Shown in pieces: positions 25,801-38,463 of a stretch of DNA of 64,000 nt. The position numbers were made by a program, and so were the translations under genes. The DNA is from Spirodela intermedia. Its lineage: Eukaryota; Streptophyta; Magnoliopsida; Alismatales; Araceae. Each line of letters opens with the position of its first letter. The first letter of the stretch is position 1. The stretch covers positions 2,774,501-2,838,500 of the forward strand of contig LR746269.1 in NCBI GenBank assembly GCA_902729315.2, read 5' to 3'. The notes under the pieces are model-generated. The model ran no database searches. It worked only from the letters and a program-made list of their open reading frames with translations, and had not been told where the DNA came from.

Positions 25801-27258
25801 TGTAATTATGGCAGGTCATTAGGGTTAAGTGGTCGTTGCATGCGAGAGAGGAGATCATCTTCGAGCTCCTGCAACACTTGAGGGGAAGCCATGCGAAGGA
25901 CATGATCGAGGGGATAAGAAAGAGCACCAGAGAGATGCTGGACGAGCAGGAGGCCGTTCGTGGCCGGCTTTTCACAATCCAAGATGTCATGCAGAGCACC
26001 GTCCGCGCGTGGCTACAGGTACTCTTTAGATCTTGGTTTCCCAGCTCTTTTCTTCTTTTTTTTTTTTCCCGGAGCCTTAGTCCTCCTTAAAAAAATGAAA
26101 TATGGTCACGGGTATTCACCAGTTTTGGGAAAAAAAATTCAATCAAGTGGATATAAATCGAGAAGGGTAGAATTCTAGGCTTCATTTCATGCGCAAAGGT
26201 TGCTGTTTTTTGGCAATTATGGACTTGTTCTTTGCTTCAATCGGGATGAACATGCATAATCTCAGGTACTTATCACACCAAGAAAATGAAACGCAAAAGG
26301 GATTATTATTCTGATATCAATGAGGTTTAAGCACCCCCGCCATGCAATATTTTTTTCTTTCTTCCCACATGATCAAATTCATCTTTTTCTAACCCAGAAA
26401 ACCTAATCACCATCGGATGCAGACCCATGATAATATAATACAAAAATCAAGGAGGAGGAAAAGATGTTTATGATTTGAGGTAGAATTTTAAGCTTCCTTT
26501 CATGTGCAAAGGTTGCTATTTTTGGCAGTTGTGGACTTGTTCTTTGTTTCAATCGAGATGAACGCGCATAATCACAGGTACTTGTTACTCTAAGAAAATG
26601 AAACACGAAAGAGATTACGATTATAATGATATCCATGAGGTTTAGTGCTCCCCGCTCCCCCAACTGCAGGATTTTTTTCTTTCTTCCCACATGATCTATG
26701 AGTCATCTTCTTACCCAAAAACTTAATCATCATCGGATGGTGACCCCATAATATGATATAATGTAATATAATGAGTGAAAATATTGAAAATCAAAGAGGA
26801 AAAGATGTTTATGATTGTTAGAGGTTGGATCTCTGCCCTCTATTCTTTCTTCTTTTTTTTTACGTGGTTTGCAGGATCAGAGCCTCCGAGTGACCCACAA
26901 CCTGGCGGTGTTCGGCGGCGTGGGGCTAGTACTGTCGATCATCACTGGCCTGTTCGGGATAAACGTGGACGGGATTCCGGGGGCGGCGGCGGCGCCGTAC
27001 GCCTTCCCGGTGTTCGCGGCCGCGCTGAGCCTCCTGGGGGCGGCGCTGGTGGGCCTGGGGATGCTCTACCTCGGCCTCAAGAAGCCCGTGACGGAGCAGC
27101 AGCTCCGCGTGAGGAAGTTGGAGCTCCAGCAGCTCGTCTCCTCCTTCCAGCACGACGCCGAGAGCCACGCCAAGCTCAGGGAAGGCCTCTCCCGCCACAA
27201 TCTGCCCCCCACCGCCGCCGATATGATCTCCCACGCTGATTATATTCTCATCGACTGA
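22890..27258 (+). CDS. CorA-like Mg2+ transporter family protein (plant GIN-motif subgroup)
   Basis: Seven coding exons: 22890-23627, 23868-24056, 24543-24634, 25463-25522, 25638-25707, 25815-26018, 26875-27258. They give 578 residues, all phases close and all introns are GT-AG. The protein matches the plant family annotated as Magnesium transporter CorA-like (Arabidopsis AT1G29820/AT1G29830/AT2G42950 type). Recognisable strings are ELWTDGLICAFEF, PYWERPGGPTWWCHVDP, LFRKHVFGAADEIELK, EEQEAVRGRLFTIQDVMQS-like sequence (here DEQEAVRGRLF) and DQSLRVTHNLAVFGG. The long N-terminal part is soluble. Two membrane segments lie at about residues 461-480 and 494-516, as in CorA/MRS2 proteins. The signature after the first segment is GIN (479-481) instead of GMN, so Mg2+ transport should not be assumed. 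The last exon is very GC-rich, unlike the introns. Intron 6 contains a tandem duplication. Its 3' end converges with the KH gene, 450 bases away. Confidence 0.93.
26166..26825. repeat. Tandem duplication inside intron 6 of the CorA-like gene
   Basis: Two diverged copies of about 313 and 345 bases lie head to tail, beginning GGTAGAATT at 26166 and 26479. Shared strings include GCAAAGGTTGCT, GACTTGTTCTTTG, AAGAAAATGAAAC, TTTCTTTCTTCCCACATGATC, CATCGGATG and GGAAAAGATGTTTATGATT. Neither copy has coding potential. The second copy runs to about 50 bases before the intron acceptor at 26873-26874. Confidence 0.85.
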
Positions 27259-27707
27259 TCACCCGCTACCCCTCACGCCCATATTTTATTATATTCACCA
27301 ATCCAATCATCCTCTCTCTCCCTCTAGGTGCCTAATCGATACCCACCGATGTTTACTCTCGTTCTCTCTCTACCATCCTCTCTGCCTCTTCTCTCGATAC
27401 CCAATTAGACCCATGTTTATTCTCTCTCTCTTCCCGGTGACCTGCAGACGTTATGGCCATACTTACGCTCATCAAAGGGTTATTTTATCTTAGTGAGCAC
27501 AAGTCTGGAATATCGACCGAGCAATATAATATAATCATACTAAAAGGAAAAAAAAAAAGCCCACAGATGCAGGGGCACTAAAACCCACATACATCCACTA
27601 CCCCTTGTTCTTCCAGTAAGAAAAAAAAAAGATTTTGAGATCGAAAGGAATGAGAAAAAGAAGCATGCTGACGGAGGACGTCAGTCAGGAGGGGGTTGAG
27701 GGGGAGG
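27259..27707. other. Convergent intergenic stretch (two 3' UTRs)
   Basis: Only about 450 bases separate the stop codons of the CorA-like gene (+) and the KH gene (-), so the 3' UTRs probably abut or overlap. The first 170 bases are CT-rich, with repeated CGATACCCA-type strings at about 27335 and 27395. No further gene was seen. Confidence 0.5.
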
Positions 27708-28025
27708 TCAGTAGGGGTAGTATCCCTGAGAAGGCTGGAAACTCTGCTCACCTGGTGCGTTGTCCCAGGCAGGGGGGGCGTACGCTTGAGAGAGAAAGCT
27801 CTGAGAAGCAGATGGGTCTCCACCAAGCTCATAAGCGAACAGGGGATCCTGCTGCAGCTTCATCCCTGCTCCGGTCATCTGCCAAAAGAGAATCAATCAC
27901 ACGGGCATCATCATCAGAGGAGGGAGAAGGAACCCAATTCTCTCTCTACCTGGTCTGGATGAAATCGATCAGATAAATGGTGAAGATCATTGGATCATGA
28001 ACTATCACCTCGAATCCTCAGTTAC

Positions 28026-28059
<34 letters not shown>

Positions 28060-31000
28060 ATTCATCTATCTCGTGTTAAAAAACACATGTTGTACCTGAT
28101 TGAGAGTCCCATCTGCAGCGAGAGAAGCAGCTCTGCTGGCGGGGAGCTTGGCCTCAGGAGAGCTCCGATAAATTGGATGCCTGGAGAAGCACAACGCCAT
28201 CAAGAAGAGAACAAATAGTATATATAATGAGGCAGATGATATATAATGGGAGGACCTCCTCACACCTACCCTGTACTGCTGCTCTGCGGCAGGTGAAAGC
28301 CCATCGCTTCAAACTGCTGGCCAGCACCCTGCGCAATGGACTTGGCTTCAGAGACTACACTCGAAGCTAAAACCTAGTAAGCTTCCCAAAAATGGAAAGA
28401 AAAAGGAGGGGGACAACAAAAAGTCTTCCCATGGATGGCTCAGTCTGACTTCATATGTGCCATTGGATGAAGCAAAAAAATACCTCTTCTCTACTCCTAG
28501 TTAAACCAGCTTTCACTATAATTTATGCATTCCCTTGAGCAACTCCCACAGGTGCTTCCTTTGGAAAAATATAAATTCTCTACTAGAATCATGCAAATTC
28601 AATACCACGGAATTATTTTCCAGGTGGGTCTTCTGATTTTTGAACTTTCATGTCATATTGTTCTTCAGTTACTATATTCCCAACTCTTCGTCTCATGGAA
28701 ATTCTGTAGATGACAAGCTGACAAATGAAGCATAGACAGCACTGGTTCGTCCATAGCTGAATCTGATCACAGCCCATCAAGAGCGACTAAATCAAGCAAT
28801 TGGTGGCCGTTTCATGCTCTAGAGTGACTGAGCATAGCTTTGTATCTAGCCAGAAAAAAAAAAAGAAAAAAAAAACAGGCATTTGACCGGGAGAACTCAG
28901 GAGCTTGTTGGAATAAGTACCCTGAAAACTTTGTAATTTCTTCACTAAATGATATTACTCAAGGGGAGTACTCAACAACTGATCTGGCATAAGAAGATGG
29001 CTAGTTAGATGGGAAAGGCACTCCTAGCATGTCACCAAGATAGAGTATTGATGAGTTAAACCAAGAGCTGCTGCCTATCACTGGCTACTTTGGAGATCTT
29101 AGAGTTCTTCACCTCAATTATAAACGACTAACCAGTTCATTGGTTAGTATTCTATTTTACATTTTTTTCGTTAAGAGTCTGCTATGAACATATTACAGAT
29201 AATTTATTATGACAAAAAGGTTTTAATGGAGGACATAGTCTTTAAATTTCATACAAGGCTGAATAAGAGAGCCCAAAGCACTAAAAGGGAAGATTCAAGA
29301 GCATCATGCAAAATCACCTCATAGTTATTGTTGTGAACAGTGGCGCAAACCCTAGGAGGATATGCAGAGGAAAAACTCAACCCGTATTCACATCTCAGAT
29401 GACTGTTATATATAAGTACCAGGGCCACAAAACAGGGAAACCACCCAGCAACTGGACACTAACAAACCAGGAATCGGTCCAACTAAGAACAGAACTCCTA
29501 ATTATTCATTCTTTCCCACAGTTATGCTGATCGCTTAACTATTTAGGGATTACTCGTTGAGGACTTCTCTATTAGTAAGCTAAGTACTCTTGGGTTAAGA
29601 CGTTCAATTCTTCACATTGGTAACAGCAAATCTTCATGACAGATGCTACAACAGCTTCCAACTACCTCCTCAATGCCTCTCGCACCTTAGTTTAGGCAAA
29701 ACCTGTAAAACCCAAGTGCTACTTCCCGCTTCTTAAGTAAGCTCTTCTGTCTGAACATTAACCTAGGAGCCTTATATCACATGACTGAAACTCTAACATT
29801 CATCATGGCACGTACTCTTGTCTCAAGTCAAAAAAAGGTGAATATAGAAGATGAACGCCAGTCATCGTTACAGAGGAAGGAACCATCAAGCTAAATGACC
29901 ACTTGGTTTTGTCTCCTTTACTTACATCCCTTCTATTCAAGCCTGACCCTGCGAAGAGGATCCAGACGGCTAACTTGAGGGAGCCCAGAACAGACCATCT
30001 ATTGTCCGAGTACAGAAGACCAACTCACCCCAACTCAGCTGCGTCAATTGACAAGAAAAGGTCAAATACTTTTCTCCTTCCGTAATTATATTTAACTCTT
30101 TGTCCCTTTCCATTGTCTTTGTGGGTGGCTATAGATATTATATTACTTTCATTAATGATTTTAATCATTTAAATAAATTACAGGAACAAAGTGGTAAGGC
30201 CTATTCGAGGGTGGGTTCTACAGTATGATAAAAAATCAATTTCCTAAAAACGAGAAGATTTATAATCACAATGCAAAGGAATACTTTGAAAAGGTTGCAC
30301 ATATTTTTCTGGAAACAGAGCATATTATTCATGAGCATTCGGATGTAAATGTACCCCCCCCCCCCCCCCCCGGCCCCCTCCCACAACACACACTCTCGCA
30401 ACAAAAACATTCAATTGAGAGGAAAAGCCTTATTGTTTCAGCATATTATACATAAGAAGTTTTTTGATAGAATGTCATATATGTGCACTGAAGATAAGCT
30501 CTATGCTATGATACCATGAAGACTGAGGATGAGGGGAAGGGAAGGAGATAGGCCTAAGAAAATGATGCAGTGTCAGACTTCTCTCAGTGCAAATATTCCT
30601 TGCTATTTACGAAACGCCGCCATTGAATAAATCTGTTGTATCAGCCGTTATCATAAAAGCTCTATGTTTGAAGACGTGACACAATTAGGCAACAAAACTA
30701 TGGTAAAAGTAACATACAGTATTTATGGATGATTGATGGAGAATTAGATGACTATGTTCATCCATGACCAGCATATAGCTGAACAGAACCTTAATCAATA
30801 CACAGAAATGTACCTTCAGATGTTCCAAGCCACCAGAGTACACAGTGCCCACCATGCCAGCGGGTGGTAATCCTCTTCCAGAAAACGCCTCTGATGAAGA
30901 ATATCTATGAAATGAATGTCGTGGAGCATGATTCTCGGCAGGATTGCCAGCTTGGAGAGTTCTTTCTCTGAGCCTAGCTAAGACTTCCAGAAGGGCATCC

Positions 31001-34000
31001 CTCGCAACATTCGGATTTCCAGTGATCTGTAAAGTTGAGCCTCAAATTAGCACACTGTTTACTCATCCGCAATTCTAGAATATTTAGTAGCAGTAAGAAG
31101 AAAAGCTGATGCTCATGCAGCACCTGAACAAGCTCCTCATTTGCAGAGGCATACTGTGGTTTATCATCCTTGGAATAAACTCGAATGTCAGCTTTTGTTC
31201 TTCTTCTCATCTCAGTTATTATATAGCCACCCTGTCCAAGAAGGCAGCCGACCTTACTTGATGGGACAAGAAGCCTGGTAGTGATCCCCCTGTCAGATGC
31301 TTCAGAAGTTCGGCCCTGTAGCTGAAGCATTGCCTCAACCGTAGGAGAGATTGAATCCCACAAGACCTGAAATCGTTTACCATGATATCTCATATTAATT
31401 AGTGCACAATGACCTTGCAACAAATTATCATCCCTTGAAGATGCGACACGACAAAGGAAAAAGGCTTGCCACATGAACAAACCTCTCTGGAAGAAACGAG
31501 AACAACGCGCTCTTCTGGATCAGAGGTGTTCTCCACTTGAACGTTCGCTCCTGTTTGCTGCTGCAACTGTTTGACATTTGCGCCACCCTTCCCGATCACA
31601 CCGCCAATCTTTGCAGCAGAGCACACGATTTTCATGGAAAACTCCTCAGCCTCTTCTCTAATGGGGTCACCACCATAGCCACCAGGAGCATAATTAGAGG
31701 ACTCGTCTCCATACCATCCTCCGTGCCACGGCATAGGAGGCACAGGAGGAATAGAAGCATCAGGATGATATAGGCCTTGCGTACTTGCCAATATGACATC
31801 ATTTAAGGAGGGATTTTCTTTACGAGGATGCTTGTGTAGCATAGTGGAAATATCATACAGAGCTCTCCTAACCACAGCTGGGGTTCCAGATATCTGGAGA
31901 AATTCCTTCCATAGTTCAGATCATTCTCTGGATGAAAAAGTAATGACAAGGGAAGAGGGAACAATCTTCTGTACAGTGCATGCAGAACATCTCGGAAGCT
32001 TTTCATCAATTAAACACAAGTTAAGATTTGCACAAGTAAACACAACACACGAGCTGGAACTGGAATCCAACTTTGACATCGATAAGAAGAGAAAGTTAAG
32101 ATTAGTAAGAGTTAAACGACACACAATCTGAGACTAACGTCCGTTTTATTAGAGGTGCACGCAGGATTTGACTTTAGAGAAGAGGGGATTTGACATGTAT
32201 TGGGCAAGACGAAGTCAATGTCCAAACCTATCAAATCCTAGGATGGGCAGTTATATAAACCTCAATGTAAACTACAATTCAATTACAGTATTAAAAAATT
32301 CCAAGATTCGTAATCAAGTTTCATTTATCTAAGATATAATCCAATATTCCTATTTTTCATAGACCTCGCCCCTGCAAAGATGCATAAACAATCTCTGTAC
32401 TTGAACGTCAATTCCAAAGTGACTGTCAAATAAATGGCAGATCCATTCCCTCCTTTCTTAACACCAACACTAAGCTCGCCACATATGACTTTACTTCAAC
32501 GCATCATTTTTCACCTCCATATGTTAAGCTTTCGTAGCATAGTTATCGACCCCTCCCCACTTATCAAGCTTTATCACATAAACGTAGGTACTTTAGGAAG
32601 AAAGAGAGAAAGAAATCCCAGAAGCTTGAGTATTCTCCCAGCTAAGTGATGATATCACTTAGACAAATGGCATTTAGAAATCTGAGTTCAGCTAAGAGAC
32701 GATAAATTTCATAAGGTACGGATCTGAATCTTTCCTCCTCCATCAATTTCATTATAGAACATGGATTAAATGAAAATTTTCAACCCAAGTAGAATCATGG
32801 TCACCAGATGTAAAGACTATTATATCATCAACAGGGTGATTCCCCGTGTAGCATTCCGAAAATCACATTTAGGATGTGTTTTGAAACCGATTCAGCACAA
32901 CTGTAAAGAGAGGATAAATAGTTGCACTGTCCATTGTCTACCAAAATCATGCTCCTATGTGAACTGATATCCAGAATGCGGTGTCAACTGTTTACAGAAC
33001 ACAATATCCCCAAGTATATCTGTTACTAAATGGCAAATCTCATAAGAACGAACAAGGCAGCACCAATCTATTTGACAAGTTTCAGCTAAGTCACAATGAC
33101 AAAGGAAACTGATTAGATTGAACAGAAGACAGCTGCTGATAGATAGTTTAGAAATTTAAAAAATTCAAGAAATTGCAACCCAAAGATCAATACAAAATGA
33201 TGTGCCATCCCTCAAACTTCTCCAGGAAAAAATTACCCACTTATACTGGGAGATCTGCATATGGGGAATATTTTTAAAGAGCTAATTGATGTGTTCAAGA
33301 AGAACAACTAAGTGGATGAATAAACAAGTATGTACGTGAAAGTAGCTTCGTCACCTTTACAACGACTAACTTCCCAGACATGATGCATGCTCTAGAAATA
33401 CAGACGCGAATAATAACTACAGGCAATAGTGTATACCTGGACCAATTCATCATTGGCCATGGCACAAGGTGGGAGATGCTCTGCAGGCAGTATGCGAATG
33501 TTTGCACCAGTCTCACTGCGCAATTTCTGAATTATATTTCCACCTTTACCAAGAAGACAACCAACTTGATTATTTGGAACTAAAATCCGGGAGGTGACAG
33601 TTTCATCAAGCTCTACATCATTGTACTCCCTGCTTCCATGTAATAGTTCATCCGCAGCAATCCTATCATGTACTTTCAACAGAGCATCTTGAGCAGGACA
33701 GTGAGCCTTCAGCTGCTCATCATTTTCAGCAAGATCATTCTCAGGATCCTGATCACTTTCAAAGGACCTGCTTTCTTCGGATAGATAACTATAAATGATG
33801 ATGACTCTCTCTTCTGCGCCAGGAATGGCATCAGCCACCCTTATCTTTGCATGAGTTTCCTCCCTAAGTTCGTTGATAATGCTGCCACCTTTTCCAAGAA
33901 CACTGCCAATCTTTTTGATTGGACAGAGGATGCGATAGATGGTGTCAACAGGTTTAGAACTTGCTTCGCGTTGCTCATTGTTATAGCTAAACCTTTTGCG

Positions 34001-34045
34001 TTGCACATTATCAAAGTGTGAAAGAGAACGTTTGTTGGAAGACAT
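27708..34045 (-). CDS. KH-domain RNA-binding protein (four KH domains, HEN4/PEPPER-like family)
   Basis: Reverse-strand exons in order of transcription: 34045-33437, 31893-31483, 31366-31124, 31026-30814, 28373-28270, 28180-28096, 27878-27708. They give 611 residues with all phases closing and GT-AG introns. Four KH domains carry GxxG loops at residues 51-54 (GKGG), 166-169 (GKGG), 304-307 (GKGG) and 384-387 (GQGG). Typical strings are YRILCPIKKIGSVLGKGG, RILVPNNQVGCLLGKGG and VCSAAKIGGVIGKGG. An acidic linker separates KH1 and KH2, and a Pro/Gly/Trp-rich linker separates KH2 and KH3. Members of this plant family bind RNA in the nucleus and affect pre-mRNA processing and flowering. The last three exons (residues 493-611, Gln/Ser-rich, ending GYYPY) lie 2.4 kb away. 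I did not recognise their family; I joined them because phase and splice sites fit. The start is the first Met of the exon, with a 5' leader upstream. Confidence 0.85.
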
Positions 34046-36100
34046 TCGGTGTGTCTCATCAAGAGAGTTCAGTCCGCCTTCTGCATGATGAAGAACTGAA
34101 CTTCAGTTTCTAGGAATGGCAGAAAACCGGAGGAAAAAAAAAAAAAGTATGTTCAGAAAAGAGCATTAAAGAAAAGGCAGGGCATAAAAAAATGGATTTC
34201 TCGGTTTTTTTTTTGTCATGCAGCTATTAATTCTTTCAAACCACCCAACTATTATCTTTTCCGTCCTCAGGAAACATTGCTATCTGAAGATAACGAGAAT
34301 GCTCAGAATACTCCATGACTTTTGTCATTTATAGAAGAGAACAAAGCAAGAGGGAGGGCATTTCATGAGGCCCCTACAGAGAGGAAAAGGGCTAGGAGGC
34401 AGCAGATGGTCAGTGAGATATGCACCGAGGAAGGAGATCAGATGGTTGTTTCTGAGGGAGATGAGGAATGCAATGATACAATTATCCTGCAATGTGAATC
34501 TAAGAGAAACAGGAAGGGTACAAGAAAATTCTTAATGATTCACAATGTGCTGCAAAATCACATGAGAAACATCTTGAAAAATAAAAAACAAAGTCTAATG
34601 AAACTTATTGCATTAGAACTTAATCTCAAGAAACCACTGACCCATAAATATCATCCACAAGTTCAGCGATAACCACGGAAAATTGGAAATAATTCCAATG
34701 ACACCCAACTGACAAACTCTGGACTGAGTAGCTACATGGCAAGCCATGTAATTATTATACAACCAGTAAAGTGTATCTCATTGTTTCCAAAATTAGCAGC
34801 TGCATTCGGCATTATTTCTTCTCTCAATGGGCAAAAGAAAAGGTCATCTTTTTATCTAAAATGATCAAACATGTATCCCACGGAATTATTGACATTGTGG
34901 AAAGGAAGTGTCAAGGTTTTCTCAAGCGGGCTATATATCAGCCAATCAAAAATATTTTCTCTCGTGCAGATTCCCCGAGTTCCTCACCATACCCCCCACA
35001 ATTTTCTTAGAATATTATTTGAATGAAACTCATAGATATATGACCCAAAAGCCCCTTATGCTCCCAAATGATCACAGCCACTCTATTCATCCAGACACGA
35101 ATACACAGTTGCATGTAAATAAAAAAATTCATACAATGAGGAAAGCATACGACAGGAGAGCATCCTAAAGAGATAAATTTAAGAAGGGGCTGGTGGCAAG
35201 TTCAACAAGGGGCCGTAGTTCATATGCGCGGCTAGATGATCCGGTAGAATACATCTCATATCACAGATAGATGTAATTACACCACCTAAAACCAGAGGGG
35301 TTCCATCTGATAAAGAGCATTTCTTTTCACATACAGTCCAAACGCTTCATCTGTTCCTGAGAGCATTCAACCTCCCAAGCCCCAAGCTCATTGCCATACT
35401 TCATCTGGCGCTACTTCATCCTGCTGAGGATGGCCTTTGAGTAAGATGCTGACGAACGAGATAGCCAGAGACATTGAGAAAGAAAATGATTGAATGAATG
35501 ATCTCCCGAGCATCAGTTGATCCCAGAGGCGTTCATATCGATGGAAAGGGCAACTCCTTAAGCAGGATATATCGCCGCAGCGATGCCGCCTGCAACCTCC
35601 AGCAAACTTGCCCACAGCAGCAGCATCCCCTCCATAGATGTTCTCACGATCAAATTAAGATTTTTACAGGATTTCGGGCCCGCTGTTATCAAGGCTGTGA
35701 GTCTCTACTCCCCAGTCCCCAGAGGCAAATGCTCGGGGCATGTGTATGAGCTAACAAGACAAGAACAGGCGTGATTCCTCGGCAGCGGATCGTGTAGTGG
35801 AGGAGGGGGCGGAGAGAAGGAAAACCCTAGAATGAAATCGTCAAAAGGAGAAGAACGGCACGAAAAGCGCGGGGCCAGCCACCGGGAAGAGCAACTGGTA
35901 CCTTCGTCCCCCCGTCCCTCTGCCGTCGGCAACGTCAGCAGGGCCGGCAAGGGCAGGCTCTTCTGTTCTCCCCGCCTCGGTTCCTGCCGTCAACCTCGGA
36001 CTTGCCTCGTCACCGACGTTATCACGATCCCCAGCACCTCCTCTACCACCGCCATATGCTGCCGTCGCCAGAGAGGAGTCCCCAAGAAGCTGGTGACGGG
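34046..36100 (-). promoter_or_regulatory. Upstream region and probable 5' leader of the KH gene
   Basis: An AT-rich stretch (34046-35380) is followed by a more GC-rich block (35400-36080). The reverse-strand frames there (for example 35950-35705) show no family resemblance, so I read the block as leader exon and promoter of the KH gene. A telo-box-like AAACCCTAG lies at 35822-35830, an element common near the start of plant genes with housekeeping or translation roles. The leader exon boundaries and any 5' UTR intron cannot be set from sequence alone. Confidence 0.35.
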
Positions 36101-38463
36101 TATGTAGTACTCAGAGCCTTAAGATATCCCAGTACTACTACTATCTGAGTAAATCAGCCTGCAACCATTGCCAGAACTTCAGGAGCCTTAAAAGAATTCT
36201 CTTGAATAATATACTTCCTGTACTTCAGGATCAGGAAGATTTTAATGCTTTTTTTATAGAAATCAAAATCCCTGAACACAAGGGACCATGTAAAAAAGCA
36301 ATTTAGGAACCATTGACAATGTGCCCAACATCACTTCATCTCTTCATGGAAGGAAAAATCCATAAAATAAGGTGGCACCTATGAGGAAAAATTGAATAAA
36401 AAGTTTAATACTCAAAATTAAACAAGGGCATAACTGGGTCTATACAATAAAGAGGTCTCTCAAGAATGTGATCAGTCACTAAAATCAAAAATTTGGTCAA
36501 ATTTATAATCTGGAATATTTTCGATATATAAGGATTAAAAAAAGTAACCACTGCACAAAGTATGCACATGAATCACGCCCAAGAGAATTAAAATAAAAAA
36601 CTACCCCCCCCCCCCACCCCATTCTTGTGAAAATTTCCTGTGATAGACTTTTTTCCTCAATGTATATAAATAAATATCTTATGAACAGGTCTTAATTCAT
36701 TAAGAGCTATTCCAATGAAGAAAGATATGCAAGGAATAAGAAACAACAAAGCCAATAAGAAATGTGGTGTTTGACGATTATATGAATAGTTTCCAATCCA
36801 TACCTTAAAAACCTCGGGGTTCTATTGGTCTCAAGTGAAGCACAATAGGAATCAAGAGGGGAGAGTTAAATTGGTGATTTAAGGTCTGCACAAAAATGAC
36901 AATCACTTTTTTTTCTCAATTAAGTTGAATTGACTCCCAAGTTGAATCACAAAAATTGTAGCAGTTTAACACTCCATGGCTACTATGTTCTCTCAAGTGC
37001 TTGTCTCTAAACTCCACTTCTCTCATCATAGCTTCAAATGCTAAACATAGAGGTAGTAGCTCACCCACCTCAAGTAATTGGTGTAGAGTTTGTTGACTAC
37101 ATTTCTTTTACAAAACTCTAGGACTTTTAGAGGGAGGACTAGATAAGTATCCATCTTAGCTCGATAAGATTCATGGTTGTTGAGAGTCTAGTACTAAATG
37201 CACATCTTAGCACCCTACTTGTACCAAATCCACAACTTTAAGGCTAAACAATCAATTCTGTATGTTAGTTCATCATTCAACTTATCACTTATGGTGTGAT
37301 ATTGGAGCATGGGTAGAAGTGGTGCAAGCACAAGACACCACATACAAGTATAAATGTTTACTTTTATCCTCTTTTTTTATTTACCCTCCTCATTCTCAAG
37401 TGAGTCAACTCCTTTTCTTCAAATTTATCCAAATACTAATGTTTGGTCTAAAATTTTCTTAAGAATTATTATATGTTAATGTAAAAATTATAAAAAAAAT
37501 TAGTAAAAAAAATTCATATGATAGTGTGAATTGTCTTCTTTACCTTTAGTCATGTCAAAGTACTTGGTGGCTTCAAAAGCTCTGAATTTTAGCCCATCTA
37601 GTGATCTCATCTCTTATGGTTGCCAAGATCGATTTCCAAACTATATCACTTTTTACCATGTGGAAAAGCTCTTAGGTTGCCTAATACTTGTTGCACACAA
37701 ACAAATGGTTTAGATATAACAAGCTAAAACATCATGATGAATGTGTTTATTATAAAATTTTAATTTGAAATATTACATGAATCCATGATCTTCTCTCAAT
37801 ATATGTAAGGTAGTGCAATGTTTTTCTAAAAAATGTCAATTTAAACAAAAAAAGACTAAATAATTCATGAAGGTGGTCAGTACATGATATGTATTTTGGT
37901 ATCCTAGGTTAGGAGTAGATTCATGCAATATAGTTGACAAATGGCTAAGACTTGTGTAATATGTTATAAATCAATATATTAAGTATCACATTAAAAAAAT
38001 ATATGCTATATTTAGTATAATAAGAAAGTTTTGTTATGTCAATTGTAAACATATGTATAGATGAGGGGGGGAAAGTGAGGCTTCTATGAAAAGTAGGAAT
38101 AGGCATTGCTTATCTCATAGTTGCCCTCACATTGGCTTTTGGAAGAAATTTTGCACATATTTACTTTCTATGAATACAGTAAGGTTGTAAAACCATTAGA
38201 GATATATGATAGTTTTTCGAGACTTTAGTAGTATTGAATAACACTCTAGTACAATCACAACTTCTCACCTATAAAAGGAAATATTTTGCATTAGTCTTCA
38301 TTGTGAAAGCCACCACTCTTTTACTATTATTTTTTGGAGGTCAAGATATTTAGTTCATGAACAATGCTAAAGAATTGAAAAGAACTTAGAAATGTCAAAT
38401 GACGATCAAAATTGTTAAATTTTACTCACTGATTTATCATATGTGTGATCATCTACACTAAGT
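36101..38463. other. AT-rich region left of the retroelement, no gene seen
   Basis: No open frame above about 70 codons and no family match. A C tract is at about 36604-36617. The sequence resembles the transposon-derived AT-rich DNA to its right. Any second element boundary could not be resolved. Confidence 0.4.

Noticed and set aside
26926-27234. Reverse-strand frame opposite the last CorA-like exon
   Set aside because: Antisense shadow of a GC-rich exon.
34322-34672. 113-codon forward frame (MSFIEENKARGRAFHEAP...) upstream of the KH gene
   Set aside because: No family resemblance. It lies in the probable leader region or intron of the KH gene on the other strand.
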